64,000 nt of DNA from Sorghum bicolor (Eukaryota > Streptophyta > Magnoliopsida > Poales > Poaceae): positions 21,768,658 through 21,832,657 of the forward strand of contig NC_012871.2 of assembly GCF_000003195.3 (NCBI RefSeq). Direction: 5' to 3'. The notes beneath the pieces are model-generated. The model saw only the letters and a list, made by a program, of their open reading frames with translations, did not search any database and had not been told where the DNA came from. Both the position numbers and the translations under genes were made by a program. Shown piece after piece: positions 45,720-58,421 of the stretch. Numbering within the stretch: position 1 is the stretch's first letter; every line of letters begins with the position of its first letter.

Positions 45720-46805
45720 ATGGACGCACCCGCTTCACCCCGTCCCAGTGACACTTTCTTGCACGAGTTTGGCACTCCTACCCTGCTCTGGAGAGTGTTA
45801 CGGACTGTTGGGTATACTGAGCCACCTCAGTATTCTTGGTGGGAGATGGAGAGCACAGGAGGGATCCAGTGGTTTGCTGTGCAGGGAGTTGTTCCTCCAC
45901 ATGGGGACAAGCCTGCATGGACAGGCTGGACTTGCAGCTCAGATGGGCAGACTCCCTGGGAGGCAGCTCAGGTTGCAGCCCAGACTATCCTGCTCGATAT
46001 CTGTCAGAGGTGTGGTGATGAGCTGACGGGAGGACCAGCAGCCTCCATTCCTAGTGCTGACCCAGCAGCAGCGGAGTGGAAACAGGCTGCCGGTTGTGCT
46101 TTGGTTCGAGGCAGGGGAGAGAGAGCTGAGAGTTCTAGTCCTGCTATGAGTGCTATGATGGCTGTGCTCAAGCTGATTAGTCAGCGAGAGGGCACCTATG
46201 CACAGGTGATGGTGGCTGTTCGCAGGGCCCAGGAGATGCAGCGGAAGGCTGAAAAGCGTGCTCGCAAGTTTCGCAAGCAAGCTAGGCTCCTGGAGCAAGC
46301 TCAGAAGGACCGCAATGACTGGGAGGACATTGCGGAGTACCGTAGGCAGCAGTGGGTGAAGGCCATTAGAGAGAGAGATCATAAGCAGGATCAGATGAGC
46401 CAGTTAGCTAGAGAGAGGGAGACCTTACAGGAGCGCTTGGTGCAGCTCACTCGTGAGAGGGATACTGCACTCCGTGTGTCGGAGAACAGGCGCCAAGCAT
46501 GGGAGATGCACCGAGTTCAGTCGCTTGAGCGGGAGAACTATCTGCAGGATCAGATTGAGGCTGGTCTTGTGGAGATTCACCGTCTCAACAACTTGCTACA
46601 CCCTATTCCTCGCCCTATACCCGTGTATCCAGAGGTGGGACCTCAGGTGATTGTGGCCGAAGATGATGGTATGGAGGTCGAGGGACCAGCAGCGGCTGCG
46701 CCACCTTTGCACGAGGACGTGGAGGACGAGGAGCTTGAGCCGGTTAGCGACGAGGATGGAGAGGCAATCTTCGATGCTGACTCAGAGGACGAGCCTGGAG
46801 TGTAG
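45720..46805 (+). CDS. Extra ORF upstream of gag in element IV (coiled-coil, acidic tail)
   Basis: 361 residues from ATG 45720, chosen because TTTCCACAG, a strong 3' splice site, ends at 45719; an in-frame ATG at 45666 would add 18 residues. No stop or shift, unlike gag-pol. Residues about 12-97 run helix, PPQYSWWEMES, IQWFAVQGVVPP, a turn, then TPWEAAQVAAQTILLDI; the spacing recalls a double-stranded RNA-binding domain, but the usual Lys pair before the last helix is missing. Residues about 150-292 are charged, heptad-like coiled coil (RARKFRKQARLLEQAQKDR; RERETLQERLVQLTRERD). Residues 313-361 are strongly acidic. I do not know the function. It is not gag (no CCHC, no capsid motifs) and not env (no signal peptide or membrane segment). 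Confidence 0.7.
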   Translation: MDAPASPRPSDTFLHEFGTPTLLWRVLRTVGYTEPPQYSWWEMESTGGIQWFAVQGVVPPHGDKPAWTGWTCSSDGQTPWEAAQVAAQTILLDICQRCGDELTGGPAASIPSADPAAAEWKQAAGCALVRGRGERAESSSPAMSAMMAVLKLISQREGTYAQVMVAVRRAQEMQRKAEKRARKFRKQARLLEQAQKDRNDWEDIAEYRRQQWVKAIRERDHKQDQMSQLARERETLQERLVQLTRERDTALRVSENRRQAWEMHRVQSLERENYLQDQIEAGLVEIHRLNNLLHPIPRPIPVYPEVGPQVIVAEDDGMEVEGPAAAAPPLHEDVEDEELEPVSDEDGEAIFDADSEDEPGV

Positions 46806-47166
46806 GGAGTAGTGAGTAGTGTCTTGTGAGGATCTTTTGCAGTATGCTAGTCAGCCGTGGTGCTTTTGTAACCATGTTGCAATCCGAAACTTTGACCTTG
46901 ACTCATGGCATGTACTGTGATGGTGTAATAACTTTGTGGACCCCAATGTGCAATCTTAGCATGTTTGTTATGTTATGACGATGTTTTCCGTTGTGGTGCA
47001 TATTGCGGATATCTCTGTCATGTGTTGGATTGGTGATGTTGTTTTGTGGAATTGAATTATTGTGCCTTTTCTGTAAAGCTATTCTCTTGAATACTTTCAG
47101 GCATGAATATAAGTTCTTCTGCGGCAAATCTTGTCATCATCAATGCCACTGACTGTGTCTTTACAG

Positions 47167-50100
47167 ATGTCTCACGGCACCCGAGGTGCGGAACAGCGTG
47201 CAAACATGAATCCACCACCTCCTCCTCCACCACCCAATCCTGCTGAGTTAATGCAAATGATGGTGGAAAATCAGAGGATGCTCACTGAGACCATCAATCG
47301 GATGGCAAATCCGGGTGGTCGTAATGCACACGAAGGGCCTGCTCCTAACCAGTACAGTAGCTTCAAGGATTTCATGGATACGAAGCCCCCACCCTTCAGA
47401 GAAGCTGAAGAACCCCTTCAAGCTGAGGAATGGCTGAACACGGTGGAACAAAAGTTCCGGTTGCTTCGGTTGACTGAAGGTCTGAAGGCAGAGTATGCAG
47501 CTCACCAACTGCAAGGACCGGCAGGCATCTGGTGGAATCAGTATCGGGAAGCTCTTCCAGCCGACACCGCGATTGATTGGAATCTCTTCCGTGAGGCTTT
47601 CAAAGGGCATTTCATTCCTCCTGGTGTTATGGAGATGAAGCACACCGAGTTCATGCAGTTGACTCAGGGTAACAAGACTCTGAAGGAGTATTTGCATGCT
47701 TTCAATCATTTGTCAAGGTATGCTCCTGAGTTTGTGAACACGGAGACGAAAAAGATTGCTAGTTTCAAGCGGGGTTTGGGCCCCAAATTGCTGAAGACTA
47801 TGGGCTGCACTAAGTGTGCAACTTTCAATGAGTTTGTCAGTGATGCTCTCACTCAAGAGAACTATAACACTGTGTACACTGCGACCAAGACTCGCAAGAG
47901 GACCTTTGAGGCCGGTGCCGGGTCATCTCAGTCCAAGGCTCCAGTGGCAGCCAAGCCACCGTTCCGTGCTCCAACACCCAACCAGCGATACCGCCCTCCG
48001 ATGAAGAAGAATCAGGCCAAGACGGGTTTTCGCAAGGGGTACTCTATTGCTCTTCCTAGGGGCAACACGGGTCCCAACTATGCCAGGACTCCACCTGCCA
48101 ACCGTCCGTGCTGGAACTGCAATCAGACCGGGCATTGGCAGAGCAACTGTCCTTACCCGCCAAAGAAGGGCAACCAAGGGAACGTCTGTCAGGGGCGTGT
48201 TCACTACACGACTGTGGAAGCAATCCCTGCTGGTGAGGTAGTCATGGCTGGTAAGTTTCTGGTCAATCAACATGACGCACTTGTGCTTTTTGATTCTGGG
48301 GCATCGCATTCGTTTGTGAGTTCTGAATTTGTGTCTAAGCATAACATCAAAGCCGTTACACTTGATAAGGGCAGTTATTATATTAGTGCTGCGGGGAATG
48401 ATATTTCCACCAATCAAGTGGTTTTGGGGGCAACTCTGGAAATAGGAGGCCGTCAGTTTCTTGCTGATTTAGTTGTTCTACCCGGTGTGGGCATAGAGGT
48501 GATTCTGGGGATGAAGTGGATGAGTGGTAATGGAGTTCTTATCAACACCACCACTCGTGTAGTGATGTTGAAAGACCCAAATACCAAGGAGGCATTTCTA
48601 GTGCAACTCCCTCGTGATATTCAAATCCGTAGCACTGTGAATGCAGTTACATCTAAGGCTATTCAGGATATTCCGGTGGTGTGTGAGTTTCCGGATGTTT
48701 TTCCTGATGATCTTCCCGGGCTTCCTCCGGATCAGGATGTGGAGTTCAAGATTGAATTGATTCCTGGTACCGCTCCTATCTCTAGAAGACCTTATAGGAT
48801 GCCACCCAATGAATTAGCTGAGCTTAAGACCCAGCTAAATGAGTTGTTGAAGAAGGGTCTTATTCGTCCTAGTTCTTCTCCTTGGGGTTGCCCAGCTATC
48901 TTTGTGAAGAAGAAGGATCAATCTTTGCGCATGTGTGTGGACTATCGTCCCCTAAATGCGGTGACTATCAAGAACAAATACCCTCTTCCTCGCATTTATA
49001 TTTTGTTTGATCAGTTGTCTAAAGCTAAGGTATTCTCCAAGATTGATTTGCGATCTGGGTACCATCAGATCAAGATCCGTCCTGAAGATGTACCTAAGAC
49101 AGCTTTCTCGACGAGGTATGGGTTGTATGAGTATCTCGTCATGTCCTTCGGTCTTACAAATGCACCTGCTCACTTCATGTATCTCATGAATTCGGTGTTC
49201 ATGCCCGAATTGGACAAGTTTGTGGTGGTCTTCATTGATGATATCTTGGTATATTCCTGCAATGAAGAGGAGCATGCAGAGCATCTGTGTGTAGTGTTGT
49301 CGCGTTTGCGCGAACATCACCTTTATGCCAAGTTCAGCAAATGCGAGTTTTGGCTGAAGAGAGTACCTTTCTTGGGCCATGTCTTATCTGAAGAAGGCAT
49401 ATCGGTGGATCCAGCCAAGGTGCAAGAGGTGCTGGATTAGAAAGTTCCAACTTCAGTACACGAGGTTCAGAGTTTTCTCGGTCTTGCTGGATATTATCGT
49501 CGATTCATTCCAGAATTCTCAAAGATATCCAAGCCTATGACTCGTCTACTTCAGAAAGATGAAAAGTTTGTGTGGACACCTGAGTGTGAAGAGGCATTCC
49601 ACAAGTTGAGGACATTGCTGACATCAGCTCCTGTCCTAGCTCAGCCTGATATCGAGAAGCCCTTCGATGTCTTTTGTGACGCATCAGGCATTGGTTTAGG
49701 CTGTGTGTTGATGTAGGAAGGTCGCGTTATCGCGTATGCCTCGCGCCAACTTCGAAAGCATGAGGTCAATTACCCTACTCATGACTTAGAATTGGCAGCA
49801 GTTGTTCATGCTTTGAAAATCTGGAGGCATTATCTGCTGGGTAATCTGTGTAATATCTACACCAATCATAAGAGTCTCAAGTATATCTTCACTCAACCTG
49901 AACTGAACATGCGGCAGTGAAGGTGGCTTGAGTTGATTAAAGATTATAATCTACAAGTGCACTATCATCCGGGCAAGGCAAACGTGGTGGCGGATGCCTT
50001 GAGTCGGAAAGCGCACTGTCACTCAATTCAAGTGGAAGATCCGTTGTTGTTACGTCTTATGCATCCACTTGTGCTTCACCAGATTTCTCTGGAGAGTACC

Positions 50101-51531
50101 ATTCGCAATCGAGTCATCGAATTGCAGCGGACAGATGTAGGCATCCACCATATAAAGAGGAAAATGAAGGAAGAAGAAACCAAGCATTTTCGGGTCGATG
50201 AGAACGGAATTCTTTGGTTCAAGGATCGACTTGTGGTCCCAAAAGACCGCGAGCTGCGAAATCAGATCTTATCTGAAGCTCATTCATCCAAATTGTCTAT
50301 CCATCCTGGTAGTAGCAAGATGTATCAGGATTTAAAACCATTGTTTTGGTGGACAAAGATGAAAAAGGAGATAGCTGCTTTTGTCGCTCGTTGTGACAAT
50401 TGTTGTCGTGTGAAGGCTGTTCACATGAAAGCTGGTTTGCTTCAACCCTTATCAATTCCTTGTTGGAAATGGGAAGAAGTCAGCATGGATTTCATCAGTG
50501 GACTCCCAACTTCTGTTAAGGGTTATGACTCCATATGGGTGATTGTAGATCGTTTGACCAAGGTTGCTCGATTTATTCCAGTTCGAACTGACTATCGTCC
50601 CCATCAGTATGCGGAGTTGTATTTCGAGCACATTGTCCGTCAGTATGGTGTGCCTCGAACAATCATATCCGATCGTGGACCACAGTTCACTGCTCGTTTT
50701 TGGGAATGTCTACATGAGCAAATTGGTACTCATTTAGTCCGTAGCTCTGCTTATCATCCCCAAACGGCCGGTCAGATTGAACGAGTTAACCAAATCCTTG
50801 AAGATATGTTGAGGGCATGTGCTCTCTCATCAAAAGGATCTTGGGTTAAGTGGTTGCCATTAGCTGAGTTCTCCTACAACAATAGTTATCAGGAGAGTAT
50901 CAAGATGGCTCCATTTGAAGCCTTGTACGGTCGGAAGTGTCGAACCCCGTTGAATTGGGTAGAAGCTAGAGAGCGAAGGTATTATGGCATCAATTTCGTG
51001 AACGAAGCAGAGCAGAAAGTCCGTACTATCCAGCAACATCTGGAAGCTGCTCAAGCTCGTCAGAAAAGTTATGCCGACAAGAGAAGGAAGCCGATTGAGT
51101 TTTCAGTTGGTGACCATGTGTACATCAAGGTGTCTCCGATGAAGGGTGTACAAAGGTTCGGAGTCAAGCGAAAGCTTGCACCTCGCTATGTGGGACCTTA
51201 TCGGATTCTCGAAAAGAAAGGGAATGTGGCATACAAGGTTCAACTTCCAGTTGCGGTTCGAGCTATTTTTCCTGTCTTCCACGTATCACAATTGAAGAAG
51301 TGCCTTCGTGTACCGGAGGAACGAGTGGAAGTTCGAGATATCAAGTTGAAGTCAGACTTGGTGTATGAGGAGAAACCCATAGCGGTTCTTGATCGCAAGG
51401 AACGGGAGACGCGTAATCGTGTGGTTAAGCTCTGCAAAGTGTTGTGGAGCAACCACGGGGAGGAAGATCCTACTTGGGAGACGGAGGATTATTTAAAAGA
51501 AGTTTACAAAACCTTCTTCGAAAATCAGTAA
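47167..51531 (+). pseudogene. gag-pol: Gag-pol polyprotein of element IV (chromovirus) with three stops
   Basis: ATG 47167 directly follows the acceptor TCTTTACAG; an in-frame ATG at 47131 also exists. Order: Pro-rich N-terminus; gag domain ([15 protein letters not shown] … [11 protein letters not shown]); CCHC knuckle [14 protein letters not shown] (about 48109-48150); protease [12 protein letters not shown] (Asp at 48292); reverse transcriptase ([20 protein letters not shown]); RNase H (FDVFCDASGIG); integrase HHCC zinc finger, then MDFISGLP, SDRGPQFTARFW and AGQIERVNQ (the D,D,E residues); and a C-terminal chromodomain (PTWETED). Stops, all in one frame: TAG 49438-49440, TAG 49714-49716, TGA 49918-49920, between RT and the end of RNase H. 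Ends at TAA 51529-51531. Single-frame gag-pol and terminal chromodomain place it in Tekay/Del. Confidence 0.95.
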
Positions 51532-51560
51532 GCTTTCAAATCTCGGGACGAGATTTTTGT

Positions 51561-51573
51561 AAGGGGGGAGGGC
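51561..51573 (+). other. PPT of element IV
   Basis: AAGGGGGGAGGGC immediately upstream of the 3' LTR. Confidence 0.85.
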
Positions 51574-54500
51574 TATAACACACCAGTGTTATGGTTGCAT
51601 TAATCATGTGCATAGCATAAGCATCATCATCTACTCAAAGCATATCATGATCATCATCTATCTTGAGCCATGTCATTTTATGCAAAAATGTGTTTTAAAT
51701 TGCTTAGATAGGCTTCCTATGCTTATGTTTGAGTGAACCATGCTTGTGTTTGTGCTTAATGCCTTGGTAATTAGTTTATCTATGTTTAACTTGACTTTGG
51801 GAACAATGTTCATGTTGGTCACTTCTCCAAAATATGCCCTTAAGTCATACTTATGAAAATAGGCCCTAGAAACCTCTTTTGCATAGGCTTTTAAAAAGTG
51901 TTTCATAAAATGTTTGCATGTCAAAACTTTCTACAGAAAAGTTGTAGCAAATTTTATAAGGAACAAAAGTTGTTTTATGGCCATCTCATGAAAATGAACA
52001 CCAATAGCTTAAAAGTGACCCACAAGGCAGATTTGGGGCTGTTTCCAACACTTAGAAATTTTTCTAAGTCCGGGAACGGAACCAGTTTGCTTGATCGGTT
52101 TTGAAAACTCTATATCTTTCAATCCAGGCCGATCTGGCCTTTGCTCCAATTGACAAAGTTGTAGAACTCAGTTGGAACTCCAACTTTGTCAACTACACCG
52201 TCCTCTAATTCGTTCTGGTTTGGGAGTAAATCGTTGCCAAAGTAGCTCTGTCAGTCGGCCATCGTTTTGTCTGAATCGGTTTGAAGCTCGCCGACGTGGC
52301 CGACCGGCGGCAGCGCAACGGCGACATTTGGCGCCCGTACGCCGTTCCTGGCCCCGCCTGTCAGCTTCCGTCGCGTGCATGACCTCCATGGCGTCGCCCA
52401 CGCCGAGTGGACGCGTCCACTTCGCTCTCCCTCGCCCTGCTCGCCAGAAACGCGGCCGCCGAGAGCTCTCCTCCGCGAGCTTACTCCGGCGAGCTCGTGC
52501 GCGTTCCCTGCTGCGCCATTGCCCACCAAACTTCACCCAAAGCTCCGCCGTGAACCGCTCTCCAATCTCCACCCTCTAACTCGCCGAGAAACCCACCGGT
52601 GAGCCGACATTTCCTTCTTCCCCCAAATCGGGTCGCCGTGACCTTCTTCTTCGGCGAACTCAATGCCGAGCTCTGTGAAGCCTCTCGTCGTCTCTGGTCA
52701 GGTCCTAGAAGTAGCTTAGGTCCTTAGCGAGCTTTTGCGCCACTTGGTGGACGCTCTACCGAGCTCTCCGTCGCCGGACACGGTGCGCAGCGCCGCCGTG
52801 CTTCCGCCGGAGATGGGTGCTCTCGTGGCCAGCGTGTTCCACGAGGATCCAGGCCAAGCTGTGTACCTAGGAAGCTTCGCCGTAGTCTGCTGGTGCTGTA
52901 GAAGGCCTTAGGTTGCGCTCTAGCGGCGTGAGGGCTCCGGCGTAACGCCGAGCACCTCCGCCGAGCCGCCATCGTCGACGGCGAGCCCCTTCCGGTGGCT
53001 CCGCCGTGGGGAAAAGGGGGTCAATCGAGTCGCTAGGGTTTGGGGATCACGCTGATGCCCTTGGTTTGGCCGGAGACCTCGCAGTCGCGGAGGAATCGCC
53101 GGCGAAAGTCGCCTCGGCCGTGAGGAAGAAGAACCTGACAGATGGGGTCCACTGTCAGTGTCACCTCTTTCCCTCCTTTTCTTTTATTCAAAATCCTGAT
53201 TTTTGGCTTTCTTGCAAAAATCATATCTCCTGTTTCTGAGATCCAAAAATTGTGAAACAAATTTTGTGGTATTCCTTGAGATGGCTAGTTTTTAATAAAA
53301 ATATAAAATGAACCATGTTTTCTGGGAAATTATTTATTAAGGATTTAATCTTGTTATTCATGGATAAATGTATATCTCTTGTTATACTGCTTAGTTTACT
53401 CTGAAAATTTTATGGTAGTCTCTGTATGGTATGAGAGTGCTTTGGTAAATATTTCAGTATTTTTGGAGCACTGCAGCTTTGTTATGTAATTTATGATTGA
53501 AATGTGGCTTGTTTCTTTAATTAAATCGTATAGAATAATTGGTGCTTATGCTGGTGCTCTACTTTGGTAGTAAACATATTCATGATATTTCTCATATATA
53601 AATAATCTGAAATCTGTTGTTTGGTACCATATAAGTCATGTTTCTGAATTTATGAAATAAACACCTAGGCACATGTTAAATACATATCTTTATTTTGGTA
53701 TGTGCATTTGCTCTGAAATTTTTATAGTGATGCTCTGATGTTATACTTGTGCCTCTGTAATTGTTGTAGATTTTTCTGAGCACTCTAACTAGTATCTTGT
53801 AAATATGCTCTTATCTAGAGTTAATTAATAAATACCTTGTTAAGTAGATGTTTTGGGGTTTCCATCTGATGATCTGGTAACTTTGTAATATGTTTGTGCT
53901 CATAGGCCATGTGGTTGGCATGGTTTGTGTTTGGATCATGTCATTAAATAATTAACTATAGGGTTAAATGCTGTTCTGGACAGCAAGGGAGCAATTTAGC
54001 TGTTACTTAATGATAACTTGACTTTCTGTGAAACTTTTCTAAATCAAAGTTGTTCTAAACTGTTGAACTAGCTGTGGTTTAAATTTGAGGTCATTTGGCC
54101 AAGTGGTTTAAAAGTTAGAGCTGTTCCAAGTTGGGTTCCAGAAATAGGTACTCTCTGTTTTTCTGGAACAGAACCTGGAACTTTGTTTAAATAGCTAGTT
54201 TCATGTATGAATCTTGCTGTCATGTTTAAAGATGAGTTGTAGACAATTTCATAAGCTTTCCAGAATGTCTTCACTCATGTTTGTTGGACCTGTCTATCTT
54301 TAGTTATGATTTATTTACTGAGCATACTTGTTTTGTGTTGTTTGCTGCTTTAGTGTCATGATAGGTTTTGGGTTATGTTAACTTATTTATTTGTGTGAGT
54401 TAGTATAACCCTTGCTCCGTAAATGAGTGTCCAGTGAGTTACTTGTGTTATCAAGCATTCATCTCTAGCATGTGCATCTTCTTATTGTTCGAGCATGCAA

Positions 54501-56150
54501 TAGGTGCATCGGACGCGACAGCCTCCTACGAGCTGCAAGTGAATCCCGAAGGCCAGGAGGGCAGCCAGGAGGTGGAGGTCCAGCAAGCCGGACTCGAGGA
54601 GCCCGAAGAAGAAGTTGAGTGCCCGAATCACGAGCCGGCATCGTTCGTGAAAGGCAAGCCCCGGAGCATTCTAAGTATTCCTTTATTTTCGAAAGTTCAC
54701 TTAATATGTTCTATCTATTGATGCATTACGTATAGGAGTTGTGATGAAACTGTTGCTGCATTCTACTCTATCCTTGTCCAGATAACTCACCACACCCTGG
54801 GTGTAGAGTTAGGATCGAGTAGCAGCTTAGCCATGCTTTAATCGGTAGAAGTCGGGTGATATCCTGTCACCTGCGCGATATAGGGTTATGTCGGATCACG
54901 ATGGTCTATATGTGCTATCGTGGATGGAACCTGATTAAATTGACTTAAGTCGGGCAGAGTTTGCAAGTTGGTAGTAACTCCGTCTGTGGCAGCTAAGGAC
55001 CGATCGTTGTACGTCCTCTTGTCATGTTGAACGCATGCCTAACACTTAGTTGGCCGGATAACTCGTTCCGACCGCGAAGCCGAGTAGTATGACTCAGGCC
55101 GGAAGACCGGCAAGTATAAAGTGCGCACTACCGGAGGAAGTGCGGTGTGCGGGGGACCATTGGCGTAAGCCCAAAGGCAGGTGAGTTAAAATTCCTGACC
55201 TCCCTGGCAGAGTGGTAGCCCTGGGAGTGCGGCGCTGATCGGAGCCGCGATTCCTGAGTTGTACCAAAGGTGACCCGTTGGCTCTCCGGCAGGGGATGCT
55301 TGGGTGAGTGCTAGGAATAACCCTCCAGCTGGATAGGAATTCGATTCGAATCGCCGTCTCTCCCGGTTAGTGAGAACTTGACAGAGCAGCGGCAAACGTA
55401 GCATCCACTAATGAACTTGGTTCCTGGAAATGATGATAGTAGGAAGAACATATGATGAACTTGATATGGTTATTATTGCTTGTAATAATCAAGTGATGTG
55501 TTGTAGTACAGGTGCTAATCTAGTGGTAGGCTGATGATAAATAAATATGATGCTCTCAAACTAACTTAGTCGTAAGTTAAGCTTTTGGCAAAAGGTGAGT
55601 CAACCAGCTCCACTTGATATTTAGCCTTGCATGATCCTTGGTGTCTTTTATGTTTTACTAGACGGGTAAGTCTAGCTGAGTACATTCTCGTACTCAGGGT
55701 TTATGCCCACCTGTTGCAGATGATATCTTTTATGACGGATTCTGCAAGACCTGTCTCCATCCCGCTGGGGATGAGGACTAACCGTTGGGCACGGTTCTCT
55801 AACCATCTCGACTCTGATGCTTTTGGAAGGATGGCATAGACTCTGGCAGTAACCCGAACTATGAACTGAACTTTGGAATGAGTGTGTAACTCTTTTGCTT
55901 CCGCTATTTCGAACAAGGGTTGTAATAACTTAATACTCCGATGTGGTGCCGCTTCGACGGCAATGTATGACTATGTAACATTCGTTGTGTTTATGTTGAA
56001 CTATTACGATCTTGGTTTGTTGCGAGTTGGTTTGAAGTCCTTCGTGATTTCAATTGACTACCGAGATTATATGGGCTCAAGTTTGGAAACTTGATTGCTT
56101 GTCGATCGTTTCTGCACTTGAACTCTTATAATTTGGTCGGTTCTGTGACA
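51574..56150 (+). repeat. 3' LTR of element IV
   Basis: 4577 bp, same length as the 5' copy. Its first bases are TATAACACACC rather than TGTAACACCCC, so the terminal TG has mutated. Ends GTTCTGTGACA, followed by TSD GGCGC. Confidence 0.95.
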
Positions 56151-56155
56151 GGCGC

Positions 56156-56202
56156 CGCCGGAAGCACCGACTACGCCATCCAACAAATCCCAGGACGACT
56201 AA
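56156..56202 (+). pseudogene. End of element III protease ORF
   Basis: Resumes after the IV TSD and matches the end of the II ORF (PTPPPNESQDN in II, here PTTPSNKSQDD), closing at TAA 56200-56202. Confidence 0.8.
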
Positions 56203-56815
56203 GAAAACGGAGAGTCCCGTTCGGAGGACTTAAAAACACCGAACACCTTGCCAACAGGTAACCGTGGTAGTTATCCTTTCCCTTTCAAATATTTGAAATA
56301 GTTTATTCAGTTAATTAGGTTCATACTATCCTAAAAAGAAAATGAAAATGTTAAAAATAGTAAGCCCCATGTGAGTATACGAGTGGCGTAAAACCCATAA
56401 GTACATTCACTGTGGTGGCATAAAAATAAAATAAATATTTGTTTTCTGCTTTATAAAATAAAAATATAAAAATAGAGAGTAACATTTATTAAGGAGGCTC
56501 AACATGATAAAGGCTAGATATTTACGCTAACACCTAATCAGTTCCACAAAGCTTTGTTGTCTATTTGAGCTCCACAGAATTTAAGAATCAAGAAGACTAG
56601 CAGACGGAGGACATTCTTATCGCTGTTAGGATACTGCCGACTTTCAAATACACCTCTGTCACCTACTAGCTACATCAGGAGAAATTACGTCAAAATTCAG
56701 CTTGGGGGAGAGCACCCCCATTTATCTCGCTAAGTATTTCTATCTATCTTTATACTTATACTATATTAAAATATAAATATACATAACTACGAAAAAACCA
56801 AATAAAGATTTTATG

Positions 56816-56882
<67 letters not shown>

Positions 56883-58406
56883 TTTGCTTAGTATGTTTAA
56901 TAAATAAATAAAGTGGCTATGCTAAACTGAATCTTAATAATAAAACTCTAGCATGGATATGATAAATAGTTACTCTGCCTAATTTTAATATTTGAGTTCT
57001 CTCTCAAGTTTAGACATAACTGTTATAATTTAAAGCTTGCTCTAAACTTAAACTTGTGGGAAGAAAACTTGATCTGAAGTCTAAGTTGTTAGCGGATATG
57101 ATATGGGAAGGTTGAGCTGCTGTTTATCTGTTCCTAGAGATGCTAGAATTCTGGAGAATTTTATCTTTTAAATTTTTAAAATATCACATGACGAGTTCCT
57201 GTATGATAAGAGTTTAAATTCCTACCACAGCCATATATACATGCTTGCTAGACTTTGAGCCACACATTTACTTTTTACTACTTATGAGCATTGAGTGTGG
57301 TCAAGCTGTGTAGACCCTTAGGAGCTTGTCATGTGGTTAAATCAAGATTCACTTGCACGTTCATTCACACATGCTGCTTCTACTCCAGAAGTACGCATCC
57401 ATATATATCTACTCATTTCCATCTCCAGAATCACCCAAAAATATTCTACTCCTAATCTGGGAGAGAATAGCCAAAAATATTTCTGTATTTCCCTGTGAAA
57501 TAAATGCTCAAGTTATCTTGGTTACTACCACTTGCTATATTATTTCAGGAGATGAGTGCTCTAAAAAAAGACAAATACGAGGAAATAAAAAGGGGCAAGT
57601 GCCCGGAACCTCGAAAGAAAAGAAAAAGTAAGACGAGAGGTAAAAATGGACAAGTGTCCAACAGTAGAATTAGGGGTACAAAATACCCACCTGAGAGGAA
57701 AAAAAAAGAAAATATAGAGCATCTCATTCTCCCCTAAAGTTTCAAAAGAGCAAGAAAGGTATACATCCCCTCAAAAGAGCAAAAGTAGAATTAGACTTTC
57801 ACCATTGTTATCACCATCATCACCATACACCATTCATTCGCCACACATGCACATCTTGATTTGACTTATTGACTTGTTTCTTTGGATCCATGGTTTGACT
57901 ATACAATAAATGTCTTGTAAGTATGTATACTTTATCTCCCACCTATGAGCTCCAGATATCAAAAGCTTTATTAGAGTAGGGTGAGAGAGAAGGCAATGTT
58001 ACTATGCTTTATACCATAAATACTACATATTTTGAGAGAAGGCATATACCATCACTGCCTTGGTAAGGATCCAGAAATACCACAAAAGAAAGATCTGAGA
58101 GAGTCATACAAAGGAATCTCTGAGTTTTATTTGAAAATATGCAAAAACTCCAGAGCTATAGCTGATCAAGAATAAGAGACATGGCACTTGACTAGACTGT
58201 TCTATCTTTTAACTACTCAAGACAGAAGTGACGGTTACAAGTCCTATGGCGAAAGGTAAAGTAAGTAAGTTTTAAGTCTTGACAGTTTACTCTAACTCAG
58301 AGATGGGATCTTATTTAAAAGCATGTGTACCGCCAACTTTTAAAGGCATTACAACAACTTCTGATCTATCGCTAAGATTATCCTTGCTCAGGGACAAGCA
58401 AGAGGT
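56203..58406 (+). other. 3' untranslated region of element III
   Basis: Closely follows 33395-35562 of II. Contains CTTGGGGGAGAGCACCCCC (56701-56719), the (AT)30 microsatellite, and one copy of the shared GGGGCAAGTGCCC / ATGGACAAGTGT block (57592-57700). No gene. Confidence 0.7.
56821..56880. repeat. (AT)30 microsatellite
   Basis: Sixty bases of pure AT dinucleotide. The aligned place in II (about 34013-34022) has only a short TA run. Confidence 0.97.
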
Positions 58407-58421
58407 AAGCTTGGGGGAGTT
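58407..58421 (+). other. PPT of element III
   Basis: TAAGCTTGGGGGAGTT-type tract abutting the TG of the right LTR, as in I and II. Confidence 0.85.

Larger units (their letters stand above)
40327..56150 (+). mobile_element. Element IV: Tekay/Del-type chromovirus (Gypsy)
   Basis: LTRs of exactly 4577 bp each (TGTAACACCCC…GTTCTGTGACA); perfect TSD GGCGC (40322-40326, 56151-56155); Met-type PBS; an extra ORF; one long gag-pol frame with a C-terminal chromodomain; PPT. By eye the LTRs differ at roughly one to two positions per hundred, and internal deletions are absent, so it is the youngest large insertion. It lies in the protease region of III. Three in-frame stops in pol make this copy non-autonomous. 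Confidence 0.96.
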
